DNA from: Rana temporaria
Taxonomy: Eukaryota; Chordata; Amphibia; Anura; Ranidae
DNA: 64,000 nucleotides
Direction of reading: 5' to 3'
Assembly: GCF_905171775.1 (NCBI RefSeq)
Contig: NC_053491.1
Coordinates: 134,724,483 to 134,788,482 of the forward strand
The notes below the pieces were generated by a model. The model searched no databases. It was not told the DNA's origin and worked only from the letters and a program-made list of their open reading frames with translations. Shown piece after piece: positions 54,897 to 64,000 of this stretch (the stretch's first letter is position 1; each line of letters starts with the position of its first letter). A program made the position numbers and the translations under genes.

Positions 54897-55788
54897 ACTG
54901 CCCGCCGTAAAATGACAGCGGGACGATAAGCCTCTCGTTCTGGGAGGACGTTGTATGACGTCCTCGCCTTCCTGAGCCACTAGGGGGTAGGCGGGCGCAC
55001 CCGCCGCGTCACTGGGAACCCGATGCGTGTGCCTGGCGGCCACAATGTCCGCCGGGCTCTGTGTGCAAATACAGAGATCCACGTCCTGTCAGGGAGAGGT
55101 CACCTCCCCCAGTCAGTCCCCTCCCCCCACAGTTAGAATCACTCACTAGGGTACACATTTAAACCCTTGATAACCCCCTAGTGTTAACCCCTTCCCTGCC
55201 AGTCACATTTACACAGTAATTAGTGCATATTTATAGCACTGTTCGCTGTATAAATGTGAATGGTCCCAAAATAGTGTCAAAGATATCAGATGTGTCTGCC
55301 GCAATATCGCAGTCACAATAAAAATCACAGATCCCCCCCCCCCCATTACTAGTAAAAATATATATATATATATATATATAAATCTATCCCCTATTTTGTA
55401 GCCGCTATAACTCTTGTGCAAACCAATCAATATACGCTTATTGCGATTTTTTTTTTCAAAAATATGTAGAAAAATATGTATCGGCCAAAACTGAGGAAAA
55501 AAATAGTTTATATATATTTTTGGGGGATATTTATTATAGCAACAAGTAAAAAATATTTCTTTTTTTTTTAAATTGTCGCTCTTCTTTTGTTTATAGCACA
55601 ACAAATAAAAACCGCAGAGGTGATCAAATATCACCAAAAGAAAGCTCTATTTGTGGGGGAAAAAAATTAAAATGTCATTTGGTTACAGTGTTGCATGACC
55701 GCGCAATTGACATTCAAAGTGTGACAGCGCTGAAAGCTGAAAAATGGCTTGGGCAGGAAGGGGGTGAAAGTGCCCAGTATTGAAGTGG
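54897..55788. mobile_element. 892-base TTAA element
   Basis: TTAA at 54893-54896 and 55789-55792. The ends are CCACTAGGCTACTG and CAGTATTGAAGTGG. Contains CCAAAAGAAAGCTCTATTTG and GACCGCGCAATTG. It is intact in outline, unlike the other copies, and lacks any transposase. Confidence 0.8.
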
Positions 55789-56042
55789 TTAATGACCAAC
55801 AAACGTGTCCATATGACAAGTATAGTCAGTCAAAATTACAAATGTTTTGGCTGATTAAGCAGTAATCATATGTACATACTGTACATATAGTCATGTACTT
55901 AGCGAATTGAATATACATTTGTGGACATTTGGTAGCACTGTGACATTGAATCATCAAAGTATGAAGAAAAAAATATTTTTGAAGGTTATTTATTCTGTCA
56001 GCTGTTGGAATGTACACGTGTGAAGCTTATTAAATACAAAGA

Positions 56043-57596
56043 TCTAGACATGTGCAGAACGAAAAAAATTGTTTTGATGCGATTTGTTATCTACATAAAT
56101 TTGTTTAGTTAAACTAGTTTTCATTTGTTTAATTTGTTTTCGGGATTCGCTTTGTTTATTTGTTTTCAAATCGATTTGAAAAGTTGTCGAATCAATTTTG
56201 AATGGTTTTCGAATTTGAAAAGTTTTCGGATATTTTTTTCCAAAAATAATAAAATAGAATAGAAAATAAAGGAATAAAAAAATGATTTATTTTATTTTAT
56301 TTTATTTTCTATTTTATTCTTGGAAATTGGAAAACTATTCAAATTTGAAAAGTATTCAAAAACTATTTGAAAACGTTTCAAATTTCGTCTGAATTCAAAT
56401 TTCGTTATTTTAGATTTGTTTAACCCCTTGCCTAAGCAGGCACTTACATCCCCTTCCTGCCAAAGCCATTTTTCAGCTTTCAGCGCTGTCGCACTTTGAA
56501 TGACAATTGCGCGGCCATGTAACACTGTACCCAAACAAATTTTTATAATTTTCTTCACACAAATATTTTTTTTTGAAAAAAATATGTTTTTTACCTAGTT
56601 ATACAATTTACTGACATAAACTAAGTAATTTTTCGCCTTCACTGATTTGCGCTGATGAGGCGGCACTGATAGGCTGAGCTGGTGGACATTGATAGGGTGG
56701 AACTTATGGGCACTGATTTGGTGGCACTGATGAGGAGGCACTAATATGCCCACCTATGGGCACTGATAGGTGGCACTGATATGTGGCATTGATGAGCACT
56801 GTTAGATGGCACTGACGGGCACTGTTAGGTGGCACTGGTGGGCACTAATAGGCGATACTAGTAGGCACTAATAGGCGGCACTGGTGGGCACTGATAGGCG
56901 GCATGGATAGACAGTACTGATGGGTGATACTGATGGGCATTGATTAACAGCAGTGCTGGGCATTGATGGGCAGCACTGATAGGCATCACTGATAGCCAGC
57001 ACTGACTGGCATTACTAATGGGCACTGATTGGTGGCACTTGTGGGCAGTGGTGGGCACTAATTGGTGCCACTGGTGGGCACCGATTGCTGGCACTGGTGG
57101 GCAATGGCAGGCACTGATTTGTAAAACTTAAATTGACATACTGTAATCAGGGCACTGATGATCAGTGCCCTGATTACATTCCTACATGTCCCCCTGTGAG
57201 GAGATGCCGCTGATCGGCTTTTCTCTCCTCACACTCTGTCAGTGTGAGGCGAGGAGAGCCGATTACCGGCATCTCTGTGTTTACCTGTGACACAGCCGAT
57301 CACATGGTAAAAGAGCCACGGACGTGGCTCTTTACAGAGATCAGGGCTGCGCCATTGTCCTAGCAACACTGTGCGGCCACAATCGCCGTGCTGCACGACC
57401 CCTCAGGTGCGCAAGAGTGGCTGTTCTGGAACGCTGTCATATATGAATCAGAATGAGAGCCGCACCGCTCCGCCATCATTTGACGGCGGACGGGTGGCAA
57501 GAAGTTAAATTCGGTACTATTCTAATTTTCCGAATTTGCGAATAAGGAAAATTCATCCAAATTGTAATCCGTAACGAAACGAGCCACACATGTCTA
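56043..57596. mobile_element. TAGACATGTGCA-ended repeat with a nested TTAA element
   Basis: CTAGACATGTGCAGAACG at the left and ACGAGCCACACATGTCTA at the right are inverted. The TTCGAA-like AT-rich interior resembles that at 18.69-19.5 kb, which starts with the same TAGACATGTGCA. The nested element at 56424-57504 has TTAA on both sides. Confidence 0.6.
56424..57504. mobile_element. TTAA element with GGCACTGAT array
   Basis: TTAA (56420 and 57505); the ends are CCCCTTGCCTAAGC and GGTGGCAAGAAG. 56,640-57,110 is a degenerate array of GGCACTGATGGGCACTGATA-type units, the same motif as at 30.8-31.1 kb. Confidence 0.7.
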
Positions 57597-57632
57597 CAAA
57601 AATCCCATGATTACATTGCCACATGTTTTTAA

Positions 57633-58110
57633 AGTGATACTAAAGCTTATTTAAAAAAAAAAAAATAACAAACATGTCATGCTTACCTCCACTGTGCAGT
57701 TCATTTTGCACAAAGTCCTCTTCTGGGGTCCCACGGCAGTCCCTCCGGCTCCTCCCTATTCCCGCAAGAGCTAACCCCCTCTGGTAAGCTCTCTCCTGAG
57801 GGGGTTACCTTGCAGGCGCGCTGCCGTGCCATACAATCGGCGTCCATAGCTGTCGATTGTATGACTCAGCCCTGCCCCCCAGGCAGCTGCGTCATTGGAT
57901 TTGATTGAAAACAGCGGGAGACAATGACTGTACTGCTATCAATCTATCCAATGAAGAGACGATCAGGCACATTGAGAATGATGCGGGATCGCGCCCTCTG
58001 AAGTTCGTGGCTCAGTTAAGTAAAACGGGGGCTCGGGGACTGCAAGGTGCTTTTTCACCTTAATGCATAGGATGCATTAAGGTGAAAAGACACAAGGCTT
58101 TGCAAACCCT
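57633..58110. mobile_element. TTAA-flanked AGTGATACTAAAGC repeat
   Basis: TTAA lies on both sides (57629 and 58111). The ends are AGTGATACTAAAGCTT and AAGGCTTTGCAAACCCT, with only partial inversion. It contains a short exact palindrome around GGTGAAAAAGCACC-like sequence near 58,045-58,090 (CACCTTAATGCAT / ATGCATTAAGGTG). It ends just 120 bases before exon J. Confidence 0.5.
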
Positions 58111-58233
58111 TTAAATTACAAGACTATATCCACTATATACGAACTTGGCCTTTGTCTGTTTAAATGAACTGTTTGGATGTTGGTATAATGTTCAATGTAA
58201 TTATAGAAGAAAAAAAACGTTGTTTTATAATAG

Positions 58234-58379
58234 GAATCATTAAGGTGCGCGGTGAGCTGGATTTTGAAGAAAAGCAGACATACTCAGTTTCTGTACAAGC
58301 AATTGACCTCAACAACGATGTGCAACCAGATCCTCTAGAGCAGCGAAAGATTTTTACAGTTGTTTCTATCACTATTACT
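58234..58379 (+). CDS. Cadherin-related exon J (residues 435-483)
   Basis: Acceptor TTTTATAATAG, donor GTAAGT, phase 1 to 0. It encodes IIKVRGELDFEEKQTYSVSV then QAIDLNND, the second half of the fifth EC repeat with LDFEE and QAIDLNND calcium-type motifs, ending VVSITIT. The expected DxNDNxP linker should begin the next exon, which is not visible in the remaining 5.6 kb. Confidence 0.9.
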
Positions 58380-58599
58380 GTAAGTACATGTCAGTAGCTT
58401 GTACCATAAAAGAAACCGCAATAATGTTTAAAGGATTTCTAGTTTTATTTTTAATGATGCAGGACACAATAAGAAGGTATAAGTGACTGTTCACACATAG
58501 TAAGGTCACTGGCATTTTTTTGCACTGGAAGAACACCAAACTGTCACCGCCAGGACACCCATAAAACAAGTGTTTTCTATATGTTCTGTTTTCTCTGCA

Positions 58600-59120
58600 A
58601 CTCAACGCTGTATCCTGGCCTAGGCCAACAAGGCCCAGGCCTAGGGCAGCACCTTGCAGGGGGGCAGTACGGCAAGAGTCCCGCCAGAAAATTTTGACTG
58701 TCCTATCATCCTATATATTGTGCTATATATTTTCTTCTGCACCATTGGTATGGTTATATCTTCTTAGTCCTCTCCATAAAATTAACAGAAATGTATGCTT
58801 GAAGTAGAACTATAGACAACACATTTTTTTTTTCATTTTAGATAGAGTAAGGGAAGGTTATAGCCCCTGTCAGTTTATTTCCCAATTGCAGAGATTTCCC
58901 TTCACTTCCTGCCCCATAACCAAACAGGAAGTGAGAGGACATCTATACAAATTAAGGGACTCCAATGCCCCAGGCCCTCAGAACTAGTGTCCCCACTCTA
59001 AAATTTCAGGGTATTTCTTAAACAGAAAGAGGTGTGGCCTTGACAGAAAGGGGTGGGTCATATTTAAATTAGGGGGTGCACAAGTTTAGTCAGGCCTAGG
59101 GCAGCACAAAACCTAAATAC
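58600..59120 (+). repeat. Probable old DNA repeat with GGCCTAGGGCAGCAC blocks
   Basis: GGCCTAGGGCAGCAC occurs at both edges (about 58,640 and 59,095) in the same direction. No clear terminal repeats or duplication can be set. The middle is AT-rich and anonymous. Confidence 0.35.
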
Positions 59121-59884
59121 ACTACTGCTGAAACTCAACCTTACCAAGGCAAGCAGTGCTAAAATGCAGATATGCTGATTTTAATGCATCATACAGGCAG
59201 TGGTGAAGATAGACATTCTTTCACCCAGGGGAAAGATTCAGTCTGATTCCTGTTAATTTACAAAACTAAGCATAATAAACCATTTTCTAGGAGTCAGTAC
59301 TGATCATTCAGTGTGTTCATTCACACAAGGAAGGGGCTGGTAAATAACATATTTACTGACCTCTTCCCCTGCTTCTTTTTCTCAAACATCCCCCGCAGCA
59401 GCTGGCGGGAGGGGAGAGGTGGGGAGCCGTGTCGCTTGCCATGTCTGCGGGTACCGGGACACTTTGTGCACTGCAGCAGTCTACTGAGCGGTGCCGTTAT
59501 CCCCGGGATGGTGGAGGAGCTTAACGATCAGGCCTCCAACTATCAGCGCGGTACCCACATGCCAGAATTGTAATTCCCGCCTTCTGGAGCTCTGCAGCAC
59601 CTATGATGGACGTCACACGTCCCGCGGACCCGGCATTGGACCAGTGGTATGTCCAACATAGGTGTTGCGCCGGCTCCAGAAGGCGGAACCTGCTGCTATG
59701 GCACTCGGCCACATTCGGCGGTGCTCAGGATCAGATCGGTCCCGGCGCTCGCCGCTAACTCTGGGCTAATAATGGCGACCTGCAGCCATGAGACTCTGGG
59801 CTTTTCGGGGTCACATTCGGGGGTTCACCCCCCCAGCCACCCCCTACCGATGCCCCTGAGTGCAACCCTACTTCAGATATTTAT

Positions 59885-60042
59885 TTGTAAAAAAAAATAA
59901 AAAACATTTATCATTCTCCCATTATGTGCCACTTTGTGTTGGTCTATCACATAAAATCCCAATTAAACATGTTTGCGTTTTGGTTGTAACATGACAAAGT
60001 GAGGAACATTTCAAGAGATGTGAATACTTTTTCAAGGCACTG
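59885..60042 (+). mobile_element. Solo right end of a Tc1 element
   Basis: ATGTGCCACTTTGTGTTGGT, CTATCACATAAAATCCCAAT and TTTTTCAAGGCACTG match the right terminal region of the Tc1 copy at 49.6 kb (51,430-51,564). The rest of the element is missing. The hAT-like repeat begins eight bases later. Confidence 0.75.
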
Positions 60043-60049
60043 ACAATGG

Positions 60050-61300
60050 CAGGGCTCGACAAAATCCGGGCGCCCGGTCGCAATTGCGACAAGAAATTGT
60101 GACCTGGCGCCCGTGCCCGCCGGTAATTGAGGCCGCGGCTTTGCAGTCTACAAGGCTGCAAAAGCAATAGGAGGAAGGAGATGGACAGCTGCACTCCGAA
60201 ATAACTTTTCAAAAAAGTTGTCTTTTATTTTCAAGCAGGAACATGCATAATCACCACAACCATAAACCAGGACAGCCTGGTTTATGGTTGTGGTGATTAT
60301 GCATGTTCCTGCTTGAAAATAAAAGACAACTTTTTTGAAAAGTTATTTCGGAGTGTGGCTGTCCATCTCCTTCCTCCTATTGCTACTGCTACGTGCATTG
60401 CCAGCACCTTGGTAATCTGACCGTCCCTGATTGTTTATAGGGCTCACCTGGAGCGGTGAAAATCTTCTACAAGGCCGCAAAGCCACGGCCTCAATTACCG
60501 GCCGTCGCGGGCCTGCCACAATCACGTGGCGGGGAGGTGGGGGCGCACGGAGGCACAGGATCCTGTGTCTCCGTGCACCCCCGCCGCGCGATCGCGGCGG
60601 GCCCACAACGGCCGGTAATTGAGGCCGCGGCTTTGCAGCCTTGTGAAGGCCCAAGCTTACTTCTGTGACCTGGCGCCATCTGGTGGTGGCCATTGACATT
60701 ACAAGTAAAACCGCAGTTCTTAAAGTGTTTTTTCACTGTTTTCACTGCCATCTCCTTCCCTCTAATTAGAACCCCCAAACATTATATATATTTTCTAACA
60801 CCCTAGAGAATAAAATGGCGACCGTTGCAATACCTTTTGTATTTGCACAGCGGTCTTACAAGCGCACTTTTTTTGGGAAAAAATACACGTTTTTTAATTA
60901 AAAAACAAGACAACAGTAACGTTATCTAATTTTTTTTTAAATTGTGAAAGATAATGTTACACCGAGTAAATTGATACCCAACATGTCACGCTTCAGAATT
61001 GTGTCCGTTCGTGGAATGCAGTCAAACTTTTACCCTTTAAAATCTCCATAGGCGACATTTAAAAAAATCTACAGGTTGCATGTTTTGAGTTACAGAGGAG
61101 GTCTAGGGCTAGAATTATTGCTCTCGCTCTAACGATCGAGGCGATACCTCACATGTGTGGTTTAAATACCGTTTACATATGCGGACGCTACTCAGGTATG
61201 TGTTTGCTTCTGCGCACGAGCTTGGCGGGACGGGGCGCATTTTCTGGCTCCTAACTTTTTTATCTGGCTCCTAGATTCCAAGCAAATTTGTCAAACCCTG
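60050..61300. mobile_element. CAGGG-ended hAT-like repeat
   Basis: The ends are CAGGGCTCGACAAA and TTTGTCAAACCCTG. No matching 8-base flank is visible, so the insertion is old or rearranged. It contains GC-rich inverted GGCCGCGGCTTTGCAG blocks, the 220-base palindrome and a copy of the repeat found at 38.6 kb. Confidence 0.6.
60164..60383. repeat. 220-base near-perfect palindrome
   Basis: GCAATAGGAGGAAGGAGATG at 60164 is the exact complement of CATCTCCTTCCTCCTATTGC at 60364. The arms of about 108 bases differ at only a few sites (for example CTGCACTCC against GGAGTGTGG). The centre is near 60273. It contains GGACAGCTGCACTCCG, similar to GGACAGCCGCACTCCG at 62,832. Confidence 0.9.
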
Positions 61301-62465
61301 CTTTAATCAGTTTAATGACAAGTGTGTTACAAATATATTGCCCACTTGTAATAATCACCATGGCAAATCACACATGCATGTCAACATGATGCCTATAATG
61401 CTCCCATTGCATTGCTGCCCCACCAGGAAACTAGTAGAGCATAACTAGTAGTAAGGAAATAAGGAAATAAAGTCAAGTGTCAAGTACATGACACTTGACA
61501 AACAATCTATTTATCTCCCAAGGTCCATTAAGGTAAGAAGGAGCTTTAGCAGTTACCGTCAATGTAGGGGGCGGGGGGGGCACTTGTCTACTGATCACTG
61601 ATTTAATTGACATTATGCCAACAATGCGCTCCCCAGACATACTCTTGTATGCATGTTTGTTTCATTGCAGCAACTCAAAAAGTACTGAATGCAATAAATC
61701 AACATGACTATTGGGCAACTAACATTTTCATAAGATGAGGTTAGCAACTGCAGCCTCCATATTTACAGTATATCATCACAGGTTAATTTGCAATAATGCA
61801 GCTTGTTGCTGAACCCACTCCAGCTTATAATTGGAAAATGAAGGAGTATTAGCTATATAATCTCTTGGATCTTCACAGTTGTAAACATACTACCTGCAAG
61901 CAGTGAAACTTTGAGTAGCTCAGAGTGGTATCCCTTCCTCTTCCAGTTAAAATATATCTAGGCAGGTATTAGAGGAGGCCTATATCAAGCCATATTAAAA
62001 TGTTAATATTTTGTTTATATATAACTCAATTACATTGTTTTTTTTTAAATGTGTACAATTCTGCTTTAAACCTTAAATAGTCACTATAATGTTTAATCAG
62101 TGCTAACATTATTTCCGACTCAACTAGTTCTAATAGTTACTACTGTCTTAGGAAGCTGTAATCACCACATTACAGTACAGGCCATTACATTTCTTAACAA
62201 CTATCTAATTCTCATGGTTAATATAAGTACTGAACATTGCTATTGTGCACATTAAATTATGACAAGAGACAAATAGGCCACTTATGCTAGTAATTTGTCT
62301 TTAATTAAAACCAGACTGAAATCAGCATGTTTAGTAGCTGGATAGCTATCTATCTAATCTCCTGTTTGGTTTAGTGCTTTACAATTAAACTATACAGATT
62401 CCTCTGTTTCCTTTCCTTATCTGTAAGGAGTGACCTAAAGAAGCTATTTTTGACACCTTGTTGTG
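61301..62465 (+). other. Intron, no gene or clear repeat seen
   Basis: AT-rich sequence that looks single-copy. I searched both strands by eye for a cadherin linker (DxNDNxP-type) exon and found none. Confidence 0.5.
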
Positions 62466-62470
62466 TTTAC

Positions 62471-63221
62471 TGTCAGGAGTTTGTGGTAGTGAGCTCTTGT
62501 AGATCGCCAGCTCAGGGTTACTCAGGTCATGGAGTCTAAGCCCCAGCCTGCTTCTTTACCAGAGCCCCTGATGGTGGGGATGGCTTTGTAGCAAGCTGGA
62601 ACTAGGACATGGCCTCCTGGTACACTTAGCTGAGTACAAGCAGCAGGCAAAAGGGTATCCAGAATACAAGCAGAGATCAGTGTGGTCAGCGAACAAGAAC
62701 AGACGGTAAACAAATCCGGGGGAAAGAGACCGCCGCTCCAGATGAGTGCACTTTGGGGGTGAGTCTGAACTCAGAGAAATCCAGTGGGTGCAGGCAATGC
62801 ACGAAGCATAAATGGAAGCAAAAAGGTATGGACAGCCGCACTCCGATAAATGTAAAAAACAAAAAAAGCCTTTACTCCAGTAAAAAAAAAAATACCTTTT
62901 TGCTTCCATTTAAACAAATCCGGGGGTTGGTAAACAGGTAGTAAGACACAGTATGGCCAAGAGGTATGCAAACGGGAGCTCAGAGAACTATGACATTACT
63001 CAGGAAATGTGGGTTCCACTGAGCATGTCTTATATAGACAAGCAAACTAGGAGACGGGCCAGGAAGTGATGGAAGGGAAGGAAATAAAGGTCCACAGAAT
63101 AGCAGACAATGCACATAGGTGAGCACAGACAAACCACACGTGTGAAAGTAATTAGGTAAAGAAACACTGCAGCAAGGAGGTAAGAGTACACAAGCATGAA
63201 ACTGCAGGCTAACTTGTGACA
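62471..63221 (-). mobile_element. Solo LTR with 5-bp target duplication
   Basis: TTTAC precedes TGTCAGGAGTTTG (62466-62470) and follows AACTTGTGACA (63222-63226). The TGTCA...TGACA ends and 5-base duplication fit an LTR left behind by recombination between the two LTRs of a retroelement. A 188-base sequence is nested within it. Which strand it would transcribe is not certain; no clear TATA/poly(A) pair was found. Confidence 0.65.
62723..62910. mobile_element. Nested insertion with 16-bp duplication
   Basis: TAAACAAATCCGGGGG occurs at 62707-62722 and again at 62911-62926, exactly. The inserted segment ends in a foldback (AATGGAAGCAAAAAGGTA against TACCTTTTTGCTTCCATT) and contains GGACAGCCGCACTCCG. 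A 16-base duplication suggests target-primed retrotransposition, but no poly(A) tail is obvious at the junction. Confidence 0.6.
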
Positions 63222-63226
63222 TTTAC

Positions 63227-64000
63227 ATAGAAAAATATATTGTGCAATGTGATGCTTATATGGCAAATTTATAAACAAAGGTGAGCAAACTGTGCCTAAA
63301 TATCAAGGACAATTTAAAATGAAATCGTATTAGTGATTTAATATATAATATAATTAAAAGGCATCAAAGGCTTTTTTAGATTCTTTTTTAGAGATTCTTT
63401 ACATCCTGTCCCTTGTTTTAAAGTATGAATGTTGGCATTTGTCAATGATGTGAGATGATGATCTGGACCAGGAACTGCCAAGTCATGGAAATTCTTTATT
63501 GAAAATCTGACACGCAGCTCACAAATTGGTCATCACTGAAAACTTTGACATGTTTCACATATACAAAGCTGACAAGGCTGACAAAAAAGTATCCTTCACT
63601 ACAGCCAAGGCAGGAGAAGGCTAACATTCCAAGTAGCAGCAAATTTTGATCTGAATATTCTCACAATAATAGGTTTGACCCTTTGACTGGGAAGGGCTTA
63701 TTCTAAATACCATGGCTGTTTTTATGGCTATAGAATACAAAAAAAGAGCTTATTACCACTTACCTGCAGAGTTCTGGCATTGGTCATCAGTCAGAGCCAA
63801 CAGTACAGGACACAAAGCTCTACAAAAGGTAATTAATCAACTAAGTCCAAATCTGAGCCGTGCTTTCTCCCACTGACACCAATGCAAGGGGGCATGCTTC
63901 TAATGACCACCAAAAAGCATGCCCCTATATATCGGTGGTCAGTGACAGAAATGCCTGTTATATTGCCTGTCAGTGGGAAAAATAATGCTTTTTTACCTCT
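63227..64000 (+). other. Intron to the window end, no feature seen
   Basis: AT-rich sequence. A GGCATGCTT / AAGCATGCC mirror at 63,892-63,925 suggests the start of another inverted-repeat element that may run past the window edge. No exon is visible. Confidence 0.4.

Larger units (their letters stand above)
4490..58379 (+). other. Partial cadherin-related gene, 10 internal exons
   Basis: Ten exons join without a stop into 483 residues. Every intron is GT-AG, and each exon's end phase matches the next start (1,0,0,2,1,2,0,1,1,0). The product is a tandem array of extracellular cadherin (EC) repeats. In order: the last half of one repeat (residues 1-52), three complete repeats (about 53-163, 164-268, 269-380) and a fifth lacking its end (381-483). 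Typical marks include VPE/IPEN/VAEN starts, ATDRD, LDYE before a strand, and TDVNDN at a repeat end. Cadherins are calcium-dependent surface adhesion proteins. Several calcium motifs here are degenerate, and cysteines follow the linker motifs (PPEC, YPQC), which I associate with CDHR3/CDHR4-type proteins; that subfamily call is tentative. Signal peptide, membrane segment and tail lie outside the window. Confidence 0.85.

Noticed and set aside
60343..60778. Overlapping Pro/Arg-rich open frames on both strands
   Set aside because: GC-rich inverted blocks in the hAT-like repeat open both strands; the products are mirror images of each other.
58380..64000. An eleventh cadherin exon
   Set aside because: I looked for a phase-0 acceptor followed by a DxNDNxP-type linker on the + strand and found none; the next exon is probably beyond 64000.

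Overview
This window is vertebrate nuclear DNA, very probably from an anuran amphibian and most likely a true frog (Ranidae). The evidence is one multi-exon gene with consensus GT-AG introns, sitting in a dense, nested pile of DNA transposons. Several of those repeat families I associate with ranid genomes: CpG-rich elements ending in GGGCCAGATTCA, MITEs ending in GCCCCGTACACACG, and TTAA-flanked elements. The species assignment rests on recall and inference, not on a search.

The only host gene I can support is a cadherin-related gene on the + strand. Ten consecutive exons (4490-58379) join in frame with matching intron phases. They give 483 visible residues: the end of one extracellular cadherin (EC) repeat, three whole repeats and most of a fifth. 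The start (signal peptide, first repeats) lies left of the window. The transmembrane and cytoplasmic parts lie to the right. The closest families I can name are CDHR3/CDHR4-type cadherin-related proteins. Exons make up 1448 bases, about 2.3 percent of the window.

Layout: 1-1400 holds three overlapping unidentified ORFs in different frames. 1430-3630 is a 2.2 kb imperfect palindrome with two back-to-back TATA boxes around paired E-boxes and an outward-facing poly(A) signal in each arm. 3897-4109 is a hairpin element. Intron 1 (4670-11705) has a tRNA-derived SINE with a 15-bp target duplication, a hammerhead-like ribozyme motif and a decayed hAT transposase. Introns 2-3 hold MITEs and a Tc1-like relic. 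Intron 4 (17170-31507) is the most complex. It has an AT-rich foldback satellite, hAT elements with 8-bp duplications, a Tc1 element with a nearly intact transposase split by a TTAA element, and a hAT element carrying about 57 copies of a 31/32-bp minisatellite inside another TTAA element. Introns 5-8 hold dispersed repeats, a possible LTR, a LINE fragment with a 17-bp duplication, and long foldbacks. Intron 9 (46878-58233) has two more Tc1-type elements, one split by a 491-bp MITE that is near-identical to one 36 kb away. The last 5.6 kb is intron with a 220-bp near-perfect palindrome and a solo LTR flanked by a 5-bp duplication.

The genes do not form an operon or pathway: one host gene is expressed by splicing, and everything else is transposon biology. 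The least explained object is the left 3.8 kb: the palindrome with divergent promoters beside unidentified ORFs.
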